The notes: generated by a model not told the origin, from the letters alone. Shown: positions 32,624-41,600, counted from the stretch's first letter. The stretch is DNA of 46,123 nucleotides from NZQO01 sp964639255 (GCA_964639255.1 CAZXDP010000016.1:1-46123), one strand, 5' to 3'. A program made the numbers and translations.

Positions 32624-33484
32624 ATGAGATTATATCCCATTGAGTCTGGAAACTTTAAGTTGGATGGGGGCGCCATGTTCGGTGTGGTCCCAAAATCGCT
32701 ATGGTCGCGAACCAATCCGGCAGACAGCAACAATATGATCGATATGGCTGCCCGATGCCTATTGATTGAGCAAGGCAATCGCCTTATTTTAATCGATACC
32801 GGGATGGGCGACAAGCAAAGCGACAAATTTTTCGGCTATTACTATCAATGGGGCCCACACTCATTGTCTGCAAGCCTTCGGGAAAATGGGTTTCACGAAG
32901 ACGATATAACCGATGTGTTCATGACCCACCTTCATTTTGATCATTGCGGCGGCAGTATTCGATGGAATAAAGATCGTACGGGCTATGTGCCAACCTTCAA
33001 AAACGCAACTTTTTGGAGCAACGAAGACCATTGGAACTGGGCAGTAAATCCTAACCAAAGAGAAAAGGCATCGTTTTTGAAGGAGAATATACTTCCTATG
33101 CAAGAAAGCGGACAATTACAATTTGTAGTCACCCCACGTGGCAACTTCCTAGAAGACAATCCGATGGATTTTGGTATTCTGTTCGTAGATGGCCATACCG
33201 ATAAGCAAATGATTCCGCATATAAACTATAAAGGGAAAACATTGGTCTTTATGGCCGATTTGCTTCCTACAGCAGGCCATTTGCCTATTCCGTATGTAAT
33301 GGGCTACGATACGCGGCCGTTGCTAACCCTTCCTGAGAAAGAGGCGTTTTTGAACACCGCCGCCACCGAAGGTTATTACCTATTTCTCGAACATGATGCA
33401 CACAACCCTATAATTACCGTAAAACATACAGAAAAAGGCGTTCGCCTAGATGAGGTTTTTACCTTTAACGAATTATTTAACTAA
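32624..33484 (+). CDS. MBL-fold metallohydrolase
   Basis: A 286-residue metallo-beta-lactamase-fold hydrolase. The metal motif is VFMTHLHFDHCGG (HxHxDH), preceded by LIEQGNRLILIDTGMG. A third His is in FVDGHTDKQMIP, and an acidic metal ligand in LVFMADLLPTAGHLP; the last His is in LFLEHDAHNP. The arrangement resembles quorum-quenching lactonase-like and arylsulfatase-related proteins with two metals, but the substrate is not predictable. No signal peptide, so it is cytoplasmic. It is first in a three-gene run: the subtilase follows after nine bases and the M1 peptidase after another 19. Confidence 0.9.
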   Translation: MRLYPIESGNFKLDGGAMFGVVPKSLWSRTNPADSNNMIDMAARCLLIEQGNRLILIDTGMGDKQSDKFFGYYYQWGPHSLSASLRENGFHEDDITDVFMTHLHFDHCGGSIRWNKDRTGYVPTFKNATFWSNEDHWNWAVNPNQREKASFLKENILPMQESGQLQFVVTPRGNFLEDNPMDFGILFVDGHTDKQMIPHINYKGKTLVFMADLLPTAGHLPIPYVMGYDTRPLLTLPEKEAFLNTAATEGYYLFLEHDAHNPIITVKHTEKGVRLDEVFTFNELFN

Positions 33485-33493
33485 GATTGAACT

Positions 33494-35170
33494 ATGAACT
33501 TTATTAAACCTTCCCTTTTTGCCGCCACTGCGGCGTTCGTATTAACCAGTTGCGGCAGCAGTGTAGCTCCCATTGTCTCTACCCCCATTGAGAATATAGA
33601 TAATATCCCGCTTAAAACGGCCCCGCTTAACGACGCACAGTACGAACGCTGGGGCGCTGCCGACTTGGTAGCCGATACGATTCCAGGAATGAGCGTAGAT
33701 AGGGCTTACAATGAAATACTGAAAAACAGAAAGGGCGAAACCGTAATCGTGGGAGTAATCGACAGTGGTGTGGATATAGAGCACGAAGATCTTAAAAATG
33801 TTATCTGGACCAATGAAGATGAGATACCCGGAAATAATATTGACGATGACAACAATGGATATGTAGATGACATTCACGGTTGGAATTTTCTCGGCGATAT
33901 CGTAGCCGAAAATATGGAATATGTTCGCTACCTTAAAAAACTTGGGCCGAAATACGAGGGCAAGCCCGAAACTTCAATTAGCGCTGCCGATCGCGAGGAA
34001 TATGCCCTGTACAAAAAGGCCAAGGCAGAGTATGAGAAGGAGTACCAACAAGCTATGGCACAAAAGCAGCAATACGAACAAATATTGCAACAGGTAAAGC
34101 CGGCCCACGAAGCGATGACCCAAAAATTTGGCAAGGAAGATTATACCGCCGAAGAACTGGCCGCAATCGAAAATCCTTCAGCTACAGAACAGCAACAAAT
34201 CGCCATGCTAACCCAAATGCTAAATTTTGGCGATAGCGTGCCCGAAGTACTTAAAGAGCTAAAGGGAGGTATCGATTATTTCGGTGCGCGTCTAGATTCG
34301 CATTTTAATGTAGAAAAGGATTTCCGCGGCGTGCTGGGTGACGATCCTAACGATATAACTGATACTGGCTACGGAAACAACGACGTTGATGGTCCAGATG
34401 TGAAAAAAGAAGATGCCCGTCACGGTACGCACGTGGCTGGAATAATTGCTGGCGAACGCACTAACGAAATAGGTATTGACGGAGTGGCGCAAAATGTAGA
34501 AATAATGGTATTGCGGGCCGTACCCGATGGTGATGAATACGATAAAGACATCGCCCTTGCCATTCGCTATGCTGCCGATAACGGAGCCAAGGTAATCAAC
34601 ACAAGCTTTGGAAAATATTACAGTCCGCATCCAGAATGGGTTCGCGACGCCATCAAGTACGCTGCCGCTAAGGATGTACTTATCGTGAATGCTGCCGGAA
34701 ATGAAGGCATCGATCTCGATACAACCGAGGTGTACCCCAACGACCAAACCTTAACCGGTCCAGAATACACCAATAATGTGCTTACCGTAGGGGCCCTTAG
34801 CTACAAATATGGGGAGGAAATGGTAGCTCCGTTTTCAAACTATGGCATTAGCAATGTCGATGTTTTTGCCCCCGGCGTGAAAATTTGGGCCACCACCCCC
34901 TTAAATACGTACGAATTTCTTCAGGGAACGTCAATGGCAGCCCCTGCCGTTGCGGGCGTTGCCGCTACCATTAGATCGTTATATCCAGGTCTTTCTGCGC
35001 CCCAGGTAAAACAAATCATTATGGATAGCGGTTTGGCCTCGAACAGTACGGTCGTTTTGGGTGGCGATCCTTCCAACACCGAAAAATTTGGCGCCATATC
35101 AAAATCGGGCAAGATGGTGAACCTATACAACGCTCTCATTATGGCCGATAGAATGGCCCGTTCCAATTAA
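33494..35170 (+). CDS. S8 subtilisin-like serine peptidase, lipoprotein, with long insertion
   Basis: A 558-residue exported peptidase. The signal is MNFIKPSLFAATAAFVLTSC with Cys20 as lipobox Cys. The triad is D90 (VIVGVIDSGVDIEHED), H310 (DARHGTHVAGIIAG) and S480 (FLQGTSMAAPAVAG), with oxyanion N403 (NAAGNEG). In subtilisins Asp and His are about 32 residues apart; here they are 220 apart. The insertion contains a charged helical, coiled-coil-like stretch (about residues 165-215, AKAEYEKEYQQAMAQKQQYEQ) and an Asp/Asn-rich loop (NNIDDDNNGYVDD) that could bind calcium. No T9SS sorting domain is present. It is co-encoded with the MBL hydrolase and M1 peptidase genes. Confidence 0.94.
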   Translation: MNFIKPSLFAATAAFVLTSCGSSVAPIVSTPIENIDNIPLKTAPLNDAQYERWGAADLVADTIPGMSVDRAYNEILKNRKGETVIVGVIDSGVDIEHEDLKNVIWTNEDEIPGNNIDDDNNGYVDDIHGWNFLGDIVAENMEYVRYLKKLGPKYEGKPETSISAADREEYALYKKAKAEYEKEYQQAMAQKQQYEQILQQVKPAHEAMTQKFGKEDYTAEELAAIENPSATEQQQIAMLTQMLNFGDSVPEVLKELKGGIDYFGARLDSHFNVEKDFRGVLGDDPNDITDTGYGNNDVDGPDVKKEDARHGTHVAGIIAGERTNEIGIDGVAQNVEIMVLRAVPDGDEYDKDIALAIRYAADNGAKVINTSFGKYYSPHPEWVRDAIKYAAAKDVLIVNAAGNEGIDLDTTEVYPNDQTLTGPEYTNNVLTVGALSYKYGEEMVAPFSNYGISNVDVFAPGVKIWATTPLNTYEFLQGTSMAAPAVAGVAATIRSLYPGLSAPQVKQIIMDSGLASNSTVVLGGDPSNTEKFGAISKSGKMVNLYNALIMADRMARSN

Positions 35171-35189
35171 TTCTTCAAAATCTATACGC

Positions 35190-37031
35190 ATGAAAACAAT
35201 ATATTGTTACCTCGGAAGTCTCCTAGCGCTCCTTACGTTCTCATGGGCGACGGCCCAGAACAATACTGCCTATTGGCAGCAACACGTCGATTACAAAATG
35301 GAAATCGATATGGATGTAGAGACGTATCGATACAAGGGTAAACAAGAGCTTACCTATACGAACAACTCGCCCGATGTGCTCAATCGGGTATTTTACCATC
35401 TTTATTTCAATGCCTTCCAGCCCGGAAGCGAAATGGATGTGCGCTCTCGCACCATTTCCGATCCGGACGCCCGTGTAGGCGATAGGATCTCTAAATTATC
35501 ACCTTCGGAAATAGGCTATATCAAGCCCACGATGCTTACCCAGAATGGAAAGCCTGTTCGTTATGAAGTAGCGGGCACTGTTTTGGAAGTGACGCTCAAC
35601 ACACCCATTAAACCGGGAGAATCGACTGTGTTTAATATGGAATGGGATGCACAGGTGCCAGTTCAAATAAGGAGAAGCGGCCGAAACAACGAGGAGGGCG
35701 TGGCTTTGTCCATGACCCAATGGTACCCGAAATTAGCCGAATATGATTTTCAGGGATGGCACGCAGATCCTTATATAGGTCGTGAGTTTCACGGGGTTTG
35801 GGGCGATTATGATGTCAAGATTGCCATAGATGCCAATTATACCATTGGAGGTACAGGTTATTTGCAAAATACCAATATTGGCCACGGTTATGGCCCAAAG
35901 GGTATGAAGGCCATAAAACCTATCGACGGCAAGTATACTTGGCACTTCAAGGCGCCCAAGGTTCACGACTTTACTTGGGCTGCAGACGATGAGTACATTC
36001 ATGACACTGTTGCGGGCCCCGATGGCGTAACACTTCATTTTTTCTATAAGAATAATCCTGAGATTCTCGAAAATTGGAAAAACCTTCAACCCAAGACGGT
36101 CGAACTGCTCAATTATTTCAACAAGCACATTGGTCCGTATCCCTACGAGCAGTATTCTGTGATCCAGGGCGGCGACGGCGGAATGGAATATGCTATGTGC
36201 ACACTTATTACCGGCGAACGGAAGTTTGAGAGCCTTGTGGGTGTTACTGCCCACGAACTAGCACATTCTTGGTTTCAGTTTCTATTGGCTACCAACGAAG
36301 GTAAACACGAATGGATGGATGAAGGCTTTACCAGCTATATCTCGGCAAGAGCGATGAATCACGTGATGGAAGAAAACAGTCCCAATCCGTTTGCGGGCTC
36401 CTACCGTGGCTATTATTTTCTTGCAAAAAGCGGCCAAGAACAACCACCAAGCACCCACGCAGACCGTTATGCCTCTAACCGTGCCTACGGTATTACCGCC
36501 TATAGTAAAGGTGCGGTGTTCTTGGCCCAGTTGGGATACATTATTGGCGAGGAAAATCTAGATACAACCTTGAAGCGATATTTTCAAGAATGGGCTTTTA
36601 AACATCCTACGCCCAACGATTTTATACGCGTCGCTGAAAAGGTGTCGGGTTTTGAACTAGACTGGTATTTGATGGATTGGACCCAAACCACCAACACCAT
36701 CGATTACGGAATTAAGGGCTTCGAGCCCAGTGGCAACAGCACGACAATTACCCTAGAGCGCATTGGGCTAATGCCTATGCCTATCGATCTCTATGTAACC
36801 TACCAAGATGGGTCTGAGGAGCTATTTCACATCCCCTTGCGAATGGCACGCGCCGAAAAGGAGAATCCATATCCTGATAAGACCTGGACCGTCCTTCCTG
36901 ATTGGGCGTGGGCCTACCCAACTTATAGTTTCGAGATTCCAAATGGAAAGACTGTAAAAAGTATGGTAATTGACGCCACACAACGTATGGCCGATATAAA
37001 TATGGAAAATAATTCGTGGGAAATGAACTAA
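35190..37031 (+). CDS. M1-family metallopeptidase (aminopeptidase-like), secreted
   Basis: A 613-residue zinc peptidase with a Sec signal (MKTIYCYLGSLLALLTFSWATAQ). An N-terminal beta domain (YKMEIDMDVETYRYKGKQELTYTNNSPD) is followed by the catalytic domain: GGDGGMEYAMCTLI, the M1 exopeptidase motif variant (GxMEY), and H355-E356-L-A-H359 with E378 eighteen residues later (EWMDEGFTSY), a complete zinc site. The substrate-binding tyrosine region is probably AYGITAYSKGAVFL. It probably trims peptides generated by the neighbouring subtilase. An intrinsic terminator follows, closing the operon. Confidence 0.94.
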   Translation: MKTIYCYLGSLLALLTFSWATAQNNTAYWQQHVDYKMEIDMDVETYRYKGKQELTYTNNSPDVLNRVFYHLYFNAFQPGSEMDVRSRTISDPDARVGDRISKLSPSEIGYIKPTMLTQNGKPVRYEVAGTVLEVTLNTPIKPGESTVFNMEWDAQVPVQIRRSGRNNEEGVALSMTQWYPKLAEYDFQGWHADPYIGREFHGVWGDYDVKIAIDANYTIGGTGYLQNTNIGHGYGPKGMKAIKPIDGKYTWHFKAPKVHDFTWAADDEYIHDTVAGPDGVTLHFFYKNNPEILENWKNLQPKTVELLNYFNKHIGPYPYEQYSVIQGGDGGMEYAMCTLITGERKFESLVGVTAHELAHSWFQFLLATNEGKHEWMDEGFTSYISARAMNHVMEENSPNPFAGSYRGYYFLAKSGQEQPPSTHADRYASNRAYGITAYSKGAVFLAQLGYIIGEENLDTTLKRYFQEWAFKHPTPNDFIRVAEKVSGFELDWYLMDWTQTTNTIDYGIKGFEPSGNSTTITLERIGLMPMPIDLYVTYQDGSEELFHIPLRMARAEKENPYPDKTWTVLPDWAWAYPTYSFEIPNGKTVKSMVIDATQRMADINMENNSWEMN

Positions 37032-37053
37032 CTTCCTTCATATAAAGTGTAAA

Positions 37054-37088
37054 GGCCCCACAACTGTTAGCAGCTGTGGGGTCTTTTT
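37054..37088 (+). terminator. Intrinsic terminator after the M1 peptidase gene
   Basis: The stem CCCCACA (37056-37062) with TGTGGGG (37075-37081), plus three further pairs after one mismatch, is followed by TC and five T. It lies only 14 bases before the rnpA start codon. Confidence 0.82.
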
Positions 37089-37101
37089 ATATCTTTACCT
37101 T

Positions 37102-37467
37102 GTGAACCATACATTTTCAAAAAACGAGAAGTTAAAGTCTCGAAAAACTATTCAACAATTGTTTGAAGAGGGCCTTTCGGAAAAGAAATATCCGCTACGG
37201 TTGCTTTACTTATACATTCCAGACGGGACACATCATCAAGCTGCCTTTGCTGTTCCAAAGCGTAATTTTAAGCGTGCTGTAGATCGAAATAGGGTAAAAC
37301 GGCAGCTTCGAGAAGCGTATCGCGTTCAAAAACACCTGCTACCCGCCAATAAGGGTACAAAATTTGCGTTGTTGTTTTTGTATCTTGGCAAGGATAAACC
37401 CGGTTATGAGCAATTGGAGAAAGCGGTACGTTCCCTGCTAAAAAAACTGCCTTATGAAAGTACTTAG
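37102..37467 (+). CDS. rnpA: Ribonuclease P protein component
   Basis: Protein subunit of RNase P, which matures tRNA 5' ends. The 121-residue basic protein contains LKSRKTIQQLFEEG, AFAVPKRNFKRAVDRNRVKRQLREAYR, the RNR-motif region that binds the RNA subunit, and LLFLYLGKDKPGYEQLEKAVRSLLKKL. It uses a GTG start. Unlike in many bacteria rpmH and dnaA are not adjacent. A near-consensus TATCTTTA (37090-37097) sits between the terminator and the GTG. The DUF4349 gene overlaps its 3' end by 14 bases. Confidence 0.96.
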   Translation: MNHTFSKNEKLKSRKTIQQLFEEGLSEKKYPLRLLYLYIPDGTHHQAAFAVPKRNFKRAVDRNRVKRQLREAYRVQKHLLPANKGTKFALLFLYLGKDKPGYEQLEKAVRSLLKKLPYEST

Positions 37468-38278
37468 TTCCTTGTTGTTCCTATTTGTGCTAGCGTGTGG
37501 CGGTAATGGAGATTCTTTTGCTCCTCCCAACGAAAAGGAAATGGCCGGTTATGAAACTCTAGAGGAGAGTATAGTGACGGAAGATGCCGTTTTACAAGCT
37601 CCCAATGCACCTTCCGCCCAACAGCAATCGCAAAAGATCATCAAGACGGCGCGCCTGGTATTTGAAACTCCAGAGCCAGAAAAAACCCATCGGGAAATTT
37701 TTTCCCTTACCCAAAAATACCAAGGGTTCGTGGCCAGCGATAACAGTGGCAAAAGCTACAATCGCATTTTTCAAAATATGATCGTAAGGGTGCCCACGGC
37801 ACATTTTCAGGATTTTGTGGAAGAAGTTTCAAAGGGAGTCGCTTATTTTGAACAGCGCGATATCTCGCGGCAGGACGTCACCGAGGAATTTGTCGATCTA
37901 AACGCGCGGCTCAAAGCCAAACGCCAGCTGGAAAATAGGTATTTGCAGCTGCTAGAGAAGGCCAATAGCGTAAAGGAAATGCTGGAAATAGAGCGCGAAC
38001 TTGCCACCATACGTGAAGAGATCGAGGCACGGCAAGGCCGCCTCAACTATCTCCAAGACCAAGTATCCATAAGCACCGTGTACTTGGAGTTTTACCAGTA
38101 CACAGCCGAAACAGGTGTAACTGTGAGCTACGGAAAAAAGATGCTCAATGCACTGAAGGGTGGTTGGAATGGCGTTTCCGTAGTATTCTTGGGAGTATTG
38201 TATCTATGGCCATTGCTTCTCGTAGCCGGAGTGGCCTTTGTGCTGATACGATGGTTGCTTCGTCGAAAGAAAACATAA
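37454..38278 (+). CDS. DUF4349 domain lipoprotein
   Basis: A 274-residue protein with a lipoprotein signal (MKVLSSLLFLFVLAC, Cys15) and the DUF4349 core: IIKTARLVFETPEPEKTHREIFSLTQKYQGFVASDNSG, then QNMIVRVPTAHFQDFVEEVSK and a coiled-coil pair (ARLKAKRQLENRYLQLLEKANSVKEMLEIERELATIREEIEARQGRLNYLQDQVS). One membrane helix lies near the C-terminus (GVLYLWPLLLVAGVAFVLIRWLL), followed by basic residues. It is a periplasm-facing envelope protein of unknown role. The start overlaps rnpA by 14 bases and the stop abuts the S41 peptidase start (TAATG), implying coupled translation. Confidence 0.87.
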   Translation: MKVLSSLLFLFVLACGGNGDSFAPPNEKEMAGYETLEESIVTEDAVLQAPNAPSAQQQSQKIIKTARLVFETPEPEKTHREIFSLTQKYQGFVASDNSGKSYNRIFQNMIVRVPTAHFQDFVEEVSKGVAYFEQRDISRQDVTEEFVDLNARLKAKRQLENRYLQLLEKANSVKEMLEIERELATIREEIEARQGRLNYLQDQVSISTVYLEFYQYTAETGVTVSYGKKMLNALKGGWNGVSVVFLGVLYLWPLLLVAGVAFVLIRWLLRRKKT

Positions 38279-39915
38279 TGAATCGTGAACATATGAAAAA
38301 GAGAATCATCATAGCTATTGCCGCTGTCGGCATATTTGTAACCACCACGGCCTTTAAGAACGATTTTTTTGAAATCGCAAAACAAATTGAAATTTTCACC
38401 ACCTTGTTCAAGGAATTGAATATGAATTATGTGGATGAAACCACTCCGGCCAATTTGATGGACAAGGCAATACAGGGCATGCTGGCGGACCTTGATCCCT
38501 ATACAGTGTACTGGAATGAGCAGCAGGTGGAGGATGCCCGCATCAATAACTCGGGAATGTATACCGGTATTGGCGCGACTGCACGTACCGAAAAGGATAA
38601 AATTATCATTGTGGAACCCTATCAGGATTTTCCGGCCGATAAGGCAGGCCTAAAGGCGGGCGATGAAATAATTAAAATAGGTGATATTGCCATAGCAGAT
38701 TTTCAGGAAGATGCTGGCGAACTACTAAAAGGTGCTCCAGGCTCTACCGTAACGGTAACCTATAGACGCCAAGGAAAGATCGCCACTGCCAGTATCACTA
38801 GAGATGCTGTCGATGTGCATGCCGTACCCTTCTATTCGCTATTGGAAGGCAACATTGGTTATATCGTGCTCAGTACTTTCAATAGCAAAACCACTTCGGA
38901 AACCAAAGCGGCGCTAGAAGATTTGAAGTCCCAGGGAGCCACAAAATTGATTTTGGACCTACGCGGAAATCCCGGTGGCCTACTTAATGAAGCCATCGAC
39001 ATCGTAAACCTATTTGTACCGAAGGGCGAGGTAATCACCACCACAAAATCGTCCATAGAAAAATACAACAAAACCTATCGTACCCGGAACGAGCCCATAG
39101 ATACCGAAATTCCCTTGGTGGTATTGATCAATGGTCGAAGCGCCTCGGCCAGTGAGATTGTTTCCGGAGGGCTACAAGATCTAGACCGCGCCGTTATTAT
39201 CGGGGCGCGTAGTTTTGGGAAAGGCCTCGTACAACGACCTAAGAAACTAACGTACGGCACACAGCTAAAAGTGACCATTTCACGTTATTACACGCCCAGC
39301 GGCCGTTGCATTCAGGCCTTGGATTATTGGAATCGCGATGAAAATGGCGACCCCATTCGGGTAGATGCTCAGGAATACAATGCATTTAAAACCAAAGGTG
39401 GCCGTACCGTGTACGACGGGGGCGGTATCCTCCCCGACGTAGAATTGGAAACGGCTGAATTTTCGCCCATTATCACAGCCCTCTTAAAAGACCACGCTAT
39501 TTTCGATTTTGCCACCCAATATTACTATGAAAATCAACTTCAGGATTGGAAGGGATTTGAATTTTCAGAAGCCGATTTCCAACGTTTTTTAGCTTTTCTA
39601 AAACGAAACAATTTCGAATACGAGACCGAAACCGAGGCAGAATTTGCCGATGCTCTTAAAAAGGCCGAAAATGATGATTTAAAAGAAGATATTTCCGCCA
39701 GTTACGATGCCTTGATGGTTTCCATAGATAAAGCAAAAGACAAGCTTTTATTGGAGAAGAAAGTGCAGATAAAATCACTACTAACAGATGAAATACTGAA
39801 GCGTTACTTCTACAGGGAAGGAATGTACCAATACCAAACCAAGCATAATCCTGAAATTTTGGAGGCGTTGGCAGTGTTGAACAACCCATCTAAATACATT
39901 AGCATACTCAAGTAA
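38278..39915 (+). CDS. S41 carboxyl-terminal processing peptidase
   Basis: A 545-residue exported peptidase. A signal anchor (MKKRIIIAIAAVGIFVTTTAF) precedes a PDZ domain (YTGIGATARTEKDKIIIVEPYQDFPADKAGLKAGDEIIKIGD). The S41 core follows: YIVLSTFNSKTTSETKAALEDL, LILDLRGNPGGLLNEAIDI, SASASEIVSGGLQD with the probable nucleophile S290 and FGKGLVQ with K315, a Ser/Lys pair 25 residues apart as in tail-specific proteases. A C-terminal helical region extends about 150 residues. It trims C-termini of periplasmic proteins. Two starts are possible, 38278 (overlapping the DUF4349 stop by one base) and 38293; the first is used because of the coupling. Confidence 0.94.
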   Translation: MNREHMKKRIIIAIAAVGIFVTTTAFKNDFFEIAKQIEIFTTLFKELNMNYVDETTPANLMDKAIQGMLADLDPYTVYWNEQQVEDARINNSGMYTGIGATARTEKDKIIIVEPYQDFPADKAGLKAGDEIIKIGDIAIADFQEDAGELLKGAPGSTVTVTYRRQGKIATASITRDAVDVHAVPFYSLLEGNIGYIVLSTFNSKTTSETKAALEDLKSQGATKLILDLRGNPGGLLNEAIDIVNLFVPKGEVITTTKSSIEKYNKTYRTRNEPIDTEIPLVVLINGRSASASEIVSGGLQDLDRAVIIGARSFGKGLVQRPKKLTYGTQLKVTISRYYTPSGRCIQALDYWNRDENGDPIRVDAQEYNAFKTKGGRTVYDGGGILPDVELETAEFSPIITALLKDHAIFDFATQYYYENQLQDWKGFEFSEADFQRFLAFLKRNNFEYETETEAEFADALKKAENDDLKEDISASYDALMVSIDKAKDKLLLEKKVQIKSLLTDEILKRYFYREGMYQYQTKHNPEILEALAVLNNPSKYISILK

Positions 39916-39917
39916 TC

Positions 39918-40739
39918 TTGGACGCGTTTCTACATTTTTTTGAAACCATGCCACTTTGGCAAAAAGTGGGCTGGGTGGTTTTTGTGTTGGGTATTTTCTG
40001 GATATTAGAAGGGTATTATGCCCTAGTAACCTTGCCTTATAAAAAATGGAGGCACGCACGTGTAAATTTTTATCTACTCGCCTTCGTAATGGGCATCAAT
40101 GCTCTGTTTGGATTGGCTACCGTCGGGATTTTTTCATGGATGGAAACCGCTTCCTTCGGAATACTCCATCTTTTTGAGGGTCCTGTGTGGCTTGAGTTGC
40201 TGTTATCGCTGCTGGTGTTGGACTTCATTGCCCAATATGGGGTTCATTACCTTTTGCACAAAATTCCCCTGCTGTGGCGACTGCATATCGTGCACCATAG
40301 CGATAAGAATGTTGATGTTACAACGGGTACCCGGCATCATCCCCTTGATTTTCTCCTGAGGGAAAGCTTCGCCCTACTTGCTGTGATTATAATGGGAATG
40401 CCTATTGGTTTTTACCTCTTCTACCGAATTCTAAGTGTTTTCTTTACCTATTGGACCCACGCCAATATTTCCCTTCCAACTTGGTTGGACAGGGCCTTGA
40501 GCTATATAATCGTTACCCCCAATATGCACAAATTTCACCACCATTACCAATTGCCGTGGACCGATAGCAATTATGGTAATATGTTCAGCATCTGGGACCG
40601 GCTATTTGGTACCTTGGTGTACGATGATGTCTCCCAAATACAGTATGGTGTGGATTTGGCAGACCATACCAACGATGAAGATCTCTGGATACAATTAGGT
40701 ATTCCATTCAACAAAAATGTTCGCTCCAAAAATAGCTAA
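39918..40739 (+). CDS. Sterol desaturase / fatty-acid hydroxylase superfamily membrane protein
   Basis: A 273-residue integral membrane di-iron enzyme candidate. Histidine motifs are HYLLH (about 113-117), HIVHHSDKN, HHPLD and HKFHHH, with NYGNMFSIWDRLFGTL at the end, which together match the family pattern of eight or more iron-binding histidines. Membrane segments are WQKVGWVVFVLGIFWILEGYYALV, LLAFVMGINALFGLATVGIFSW, LELLLSLLVLDFIAQYGVHYLL and LLAVIIMGMPIGFYLFYRI. The substrate is a lipid but unknown. The start is a TTG two bases after the S41 stop (39918); an ATG at 39948 is possible and would lose MDAFLHFFET. It shares the operon with rnpA, DUF4349 and S41. Confidence 0.9.
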   Translation: MDAFLHFFETMPLWQKVGWVVFVLGIFWILEGYYALVTLPYKKWRHARVNFYLLAFVMGINALFGLATVGIFSWMETASFGILHLFEGPVWLELLLSLLVLDFIAQYGVHYLLHKIPLLWRLHIVHHSDKNVDVTTGTRHHPLDFLLRESFALLAVIIMGMPIGFYLFYRILSVFFTYWTHANISLPTWLDRALSYIIVTPNMHKFHHHYQLPWTDSNYGNMFSIWDRLFGTLVYDDVSQIQYGVDLADHTNDEDLWIQLGIPFNKNVRSKNS

Positions 40740-40798
40740 CATCAAGATTAACAAAACATTAAGTGCGTTTTCATCAAAAATTTGATATCTTACCCGTT

Positions 40799-41170
40799 AT
40801 GGTACAAGTAGATAAACAGGAGGGCACAGAAGTTTTAGAAGAGTCTGTAGCCTATTTAGAGAAACGAGGCTTTGAGAATATCAAAGCCGACATTGATGGG
40901 TATGAGACGCCAAAGGCGTACCATAAAAGAGGAAGCGATGTGGTGATTACTCCAGATATCGTTGCTGAACGCGCTGGGGTAAAGCATTATTTTGAGGTGA
41001 GCTTAAAATCTGAAAAACCGAAATTGCTGAAATCCAAATGGAAATTTCTCGATACGCTAACCCGTATGCGAAACCACCGCTTTAAGATCATTACCCGAAG
41101 GGGACATTACAAGTTCACCCGCGAGATGTTACAGGACCTGAACTTAGAAAAAAGTTTTATCAAACTGTAA
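40799..41170 (+). CDS. Small conserved hypothetical, possible nuclease-fold protein
   Basis: A 123-residue protein I do not recognise. From MVQVDKQEGTEVLEESVAYLEKRGFENIKADIDGYETPKAYHKRG it continues into DVVITPDIVAER ... HYFEVSLKSEKP. A buried Asp before a turn, followed by a strand with E-x-S-L-K, is reminiscent of PD-(D/E)XK nucleases, but the match is loose and not scored. The tail is basic (ITRRGHYKFTREMLQDL). The start at 40763 (GTG) would add 12 residues; the ATG at 40799 is used. It follows the sterol-desaturase-like gene after 59 bases and its end overlaps the convergent GNAT gene by 11 bases. Confidence 0.7.
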   Translation: MVQVDKQEGTEVLEESVAYLEKRGFENIKADIDGYETPKAYHKRGSDVVITPDIVAERAGVKHYFEVSLKSEKPKLLKSKWKFLDTLTRMRNHRFKIITRRGHYKFTREMLQDLNLEKSFIKL

Positions 41171-41600
41171 CCATTGCAATATGAGGGATGCCGTCTTCTA
41201 AATATTCGGCACCTACGGGTTCAAATCCGTGCGATTTGTAAAAAGATATTAGATAGGTTTGTGCAGAAAGTTTTATTTTTTCTGTTTCAAACCTATTTTT
41301 TATGGCTTCTTTGGAGGCATCCATCAAATCGTGCCCGTACCCATAGTTGCGAGCTTCTTTAGCTACCACCACCCTACCTATAGCGGCTTCCTTAAAATAG
41401 ATACCCGGTGGAAAACATCGTGTATACCCAACGATATTCCCCTTCTTTTTTCCCAACACATGTAACGCTTTTTGATCTTTGGCATCGATGTCCTGGTAAA
41501 CGCAATCCTGTTCTACCACAAAAACTTCGCTGCGCAATTGAAGCAGTTCGTACAGCTCGCGTGTGGTCAACTCATCAAATGTTTTTATTGAAATATCCAT
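41160..41600 (-). CDS. GNAT-family N-acetyltransferase (ElaA-like)
   Basis: A 146-residue acetyltransferase. The opening MDISIKTFDELTTRELYELLQLRSEVFVVEQDCVYQDID is characteristic of ElaA-type GNATs (RxxVFVVEQxCxYxD). The acetyl-CoA-binding segment follows as AAIGRVVVAKEARNYGYGHDLMDASKEAI (variant of the Q/RxxGxG/A motif), and the close is FYKSHGFEPVGAEYLEDGIPHIAM. Cytoplasmic; acceptor unknown. An ATG at 41627 adds nine residues (MNNTLGRRL); the ATG at 41600 fits the family start better. It converges on the preceding small gene with an 11-base overlap. Confidence 0.9.
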   Translation of the reverse strand: MDISIKTFDELTTRELYELLQLRSEVFVVEQDCVYQDIDAKDQKALHVLGKKKGNIVGYTRCFPPGIYFKEAAIGRVVVAKEARNYGYGHDLMDASKEAIKNRFETEKIKLSAQTYLISFYKSHGFEPVGAEYLEDGIPHIAMVTV

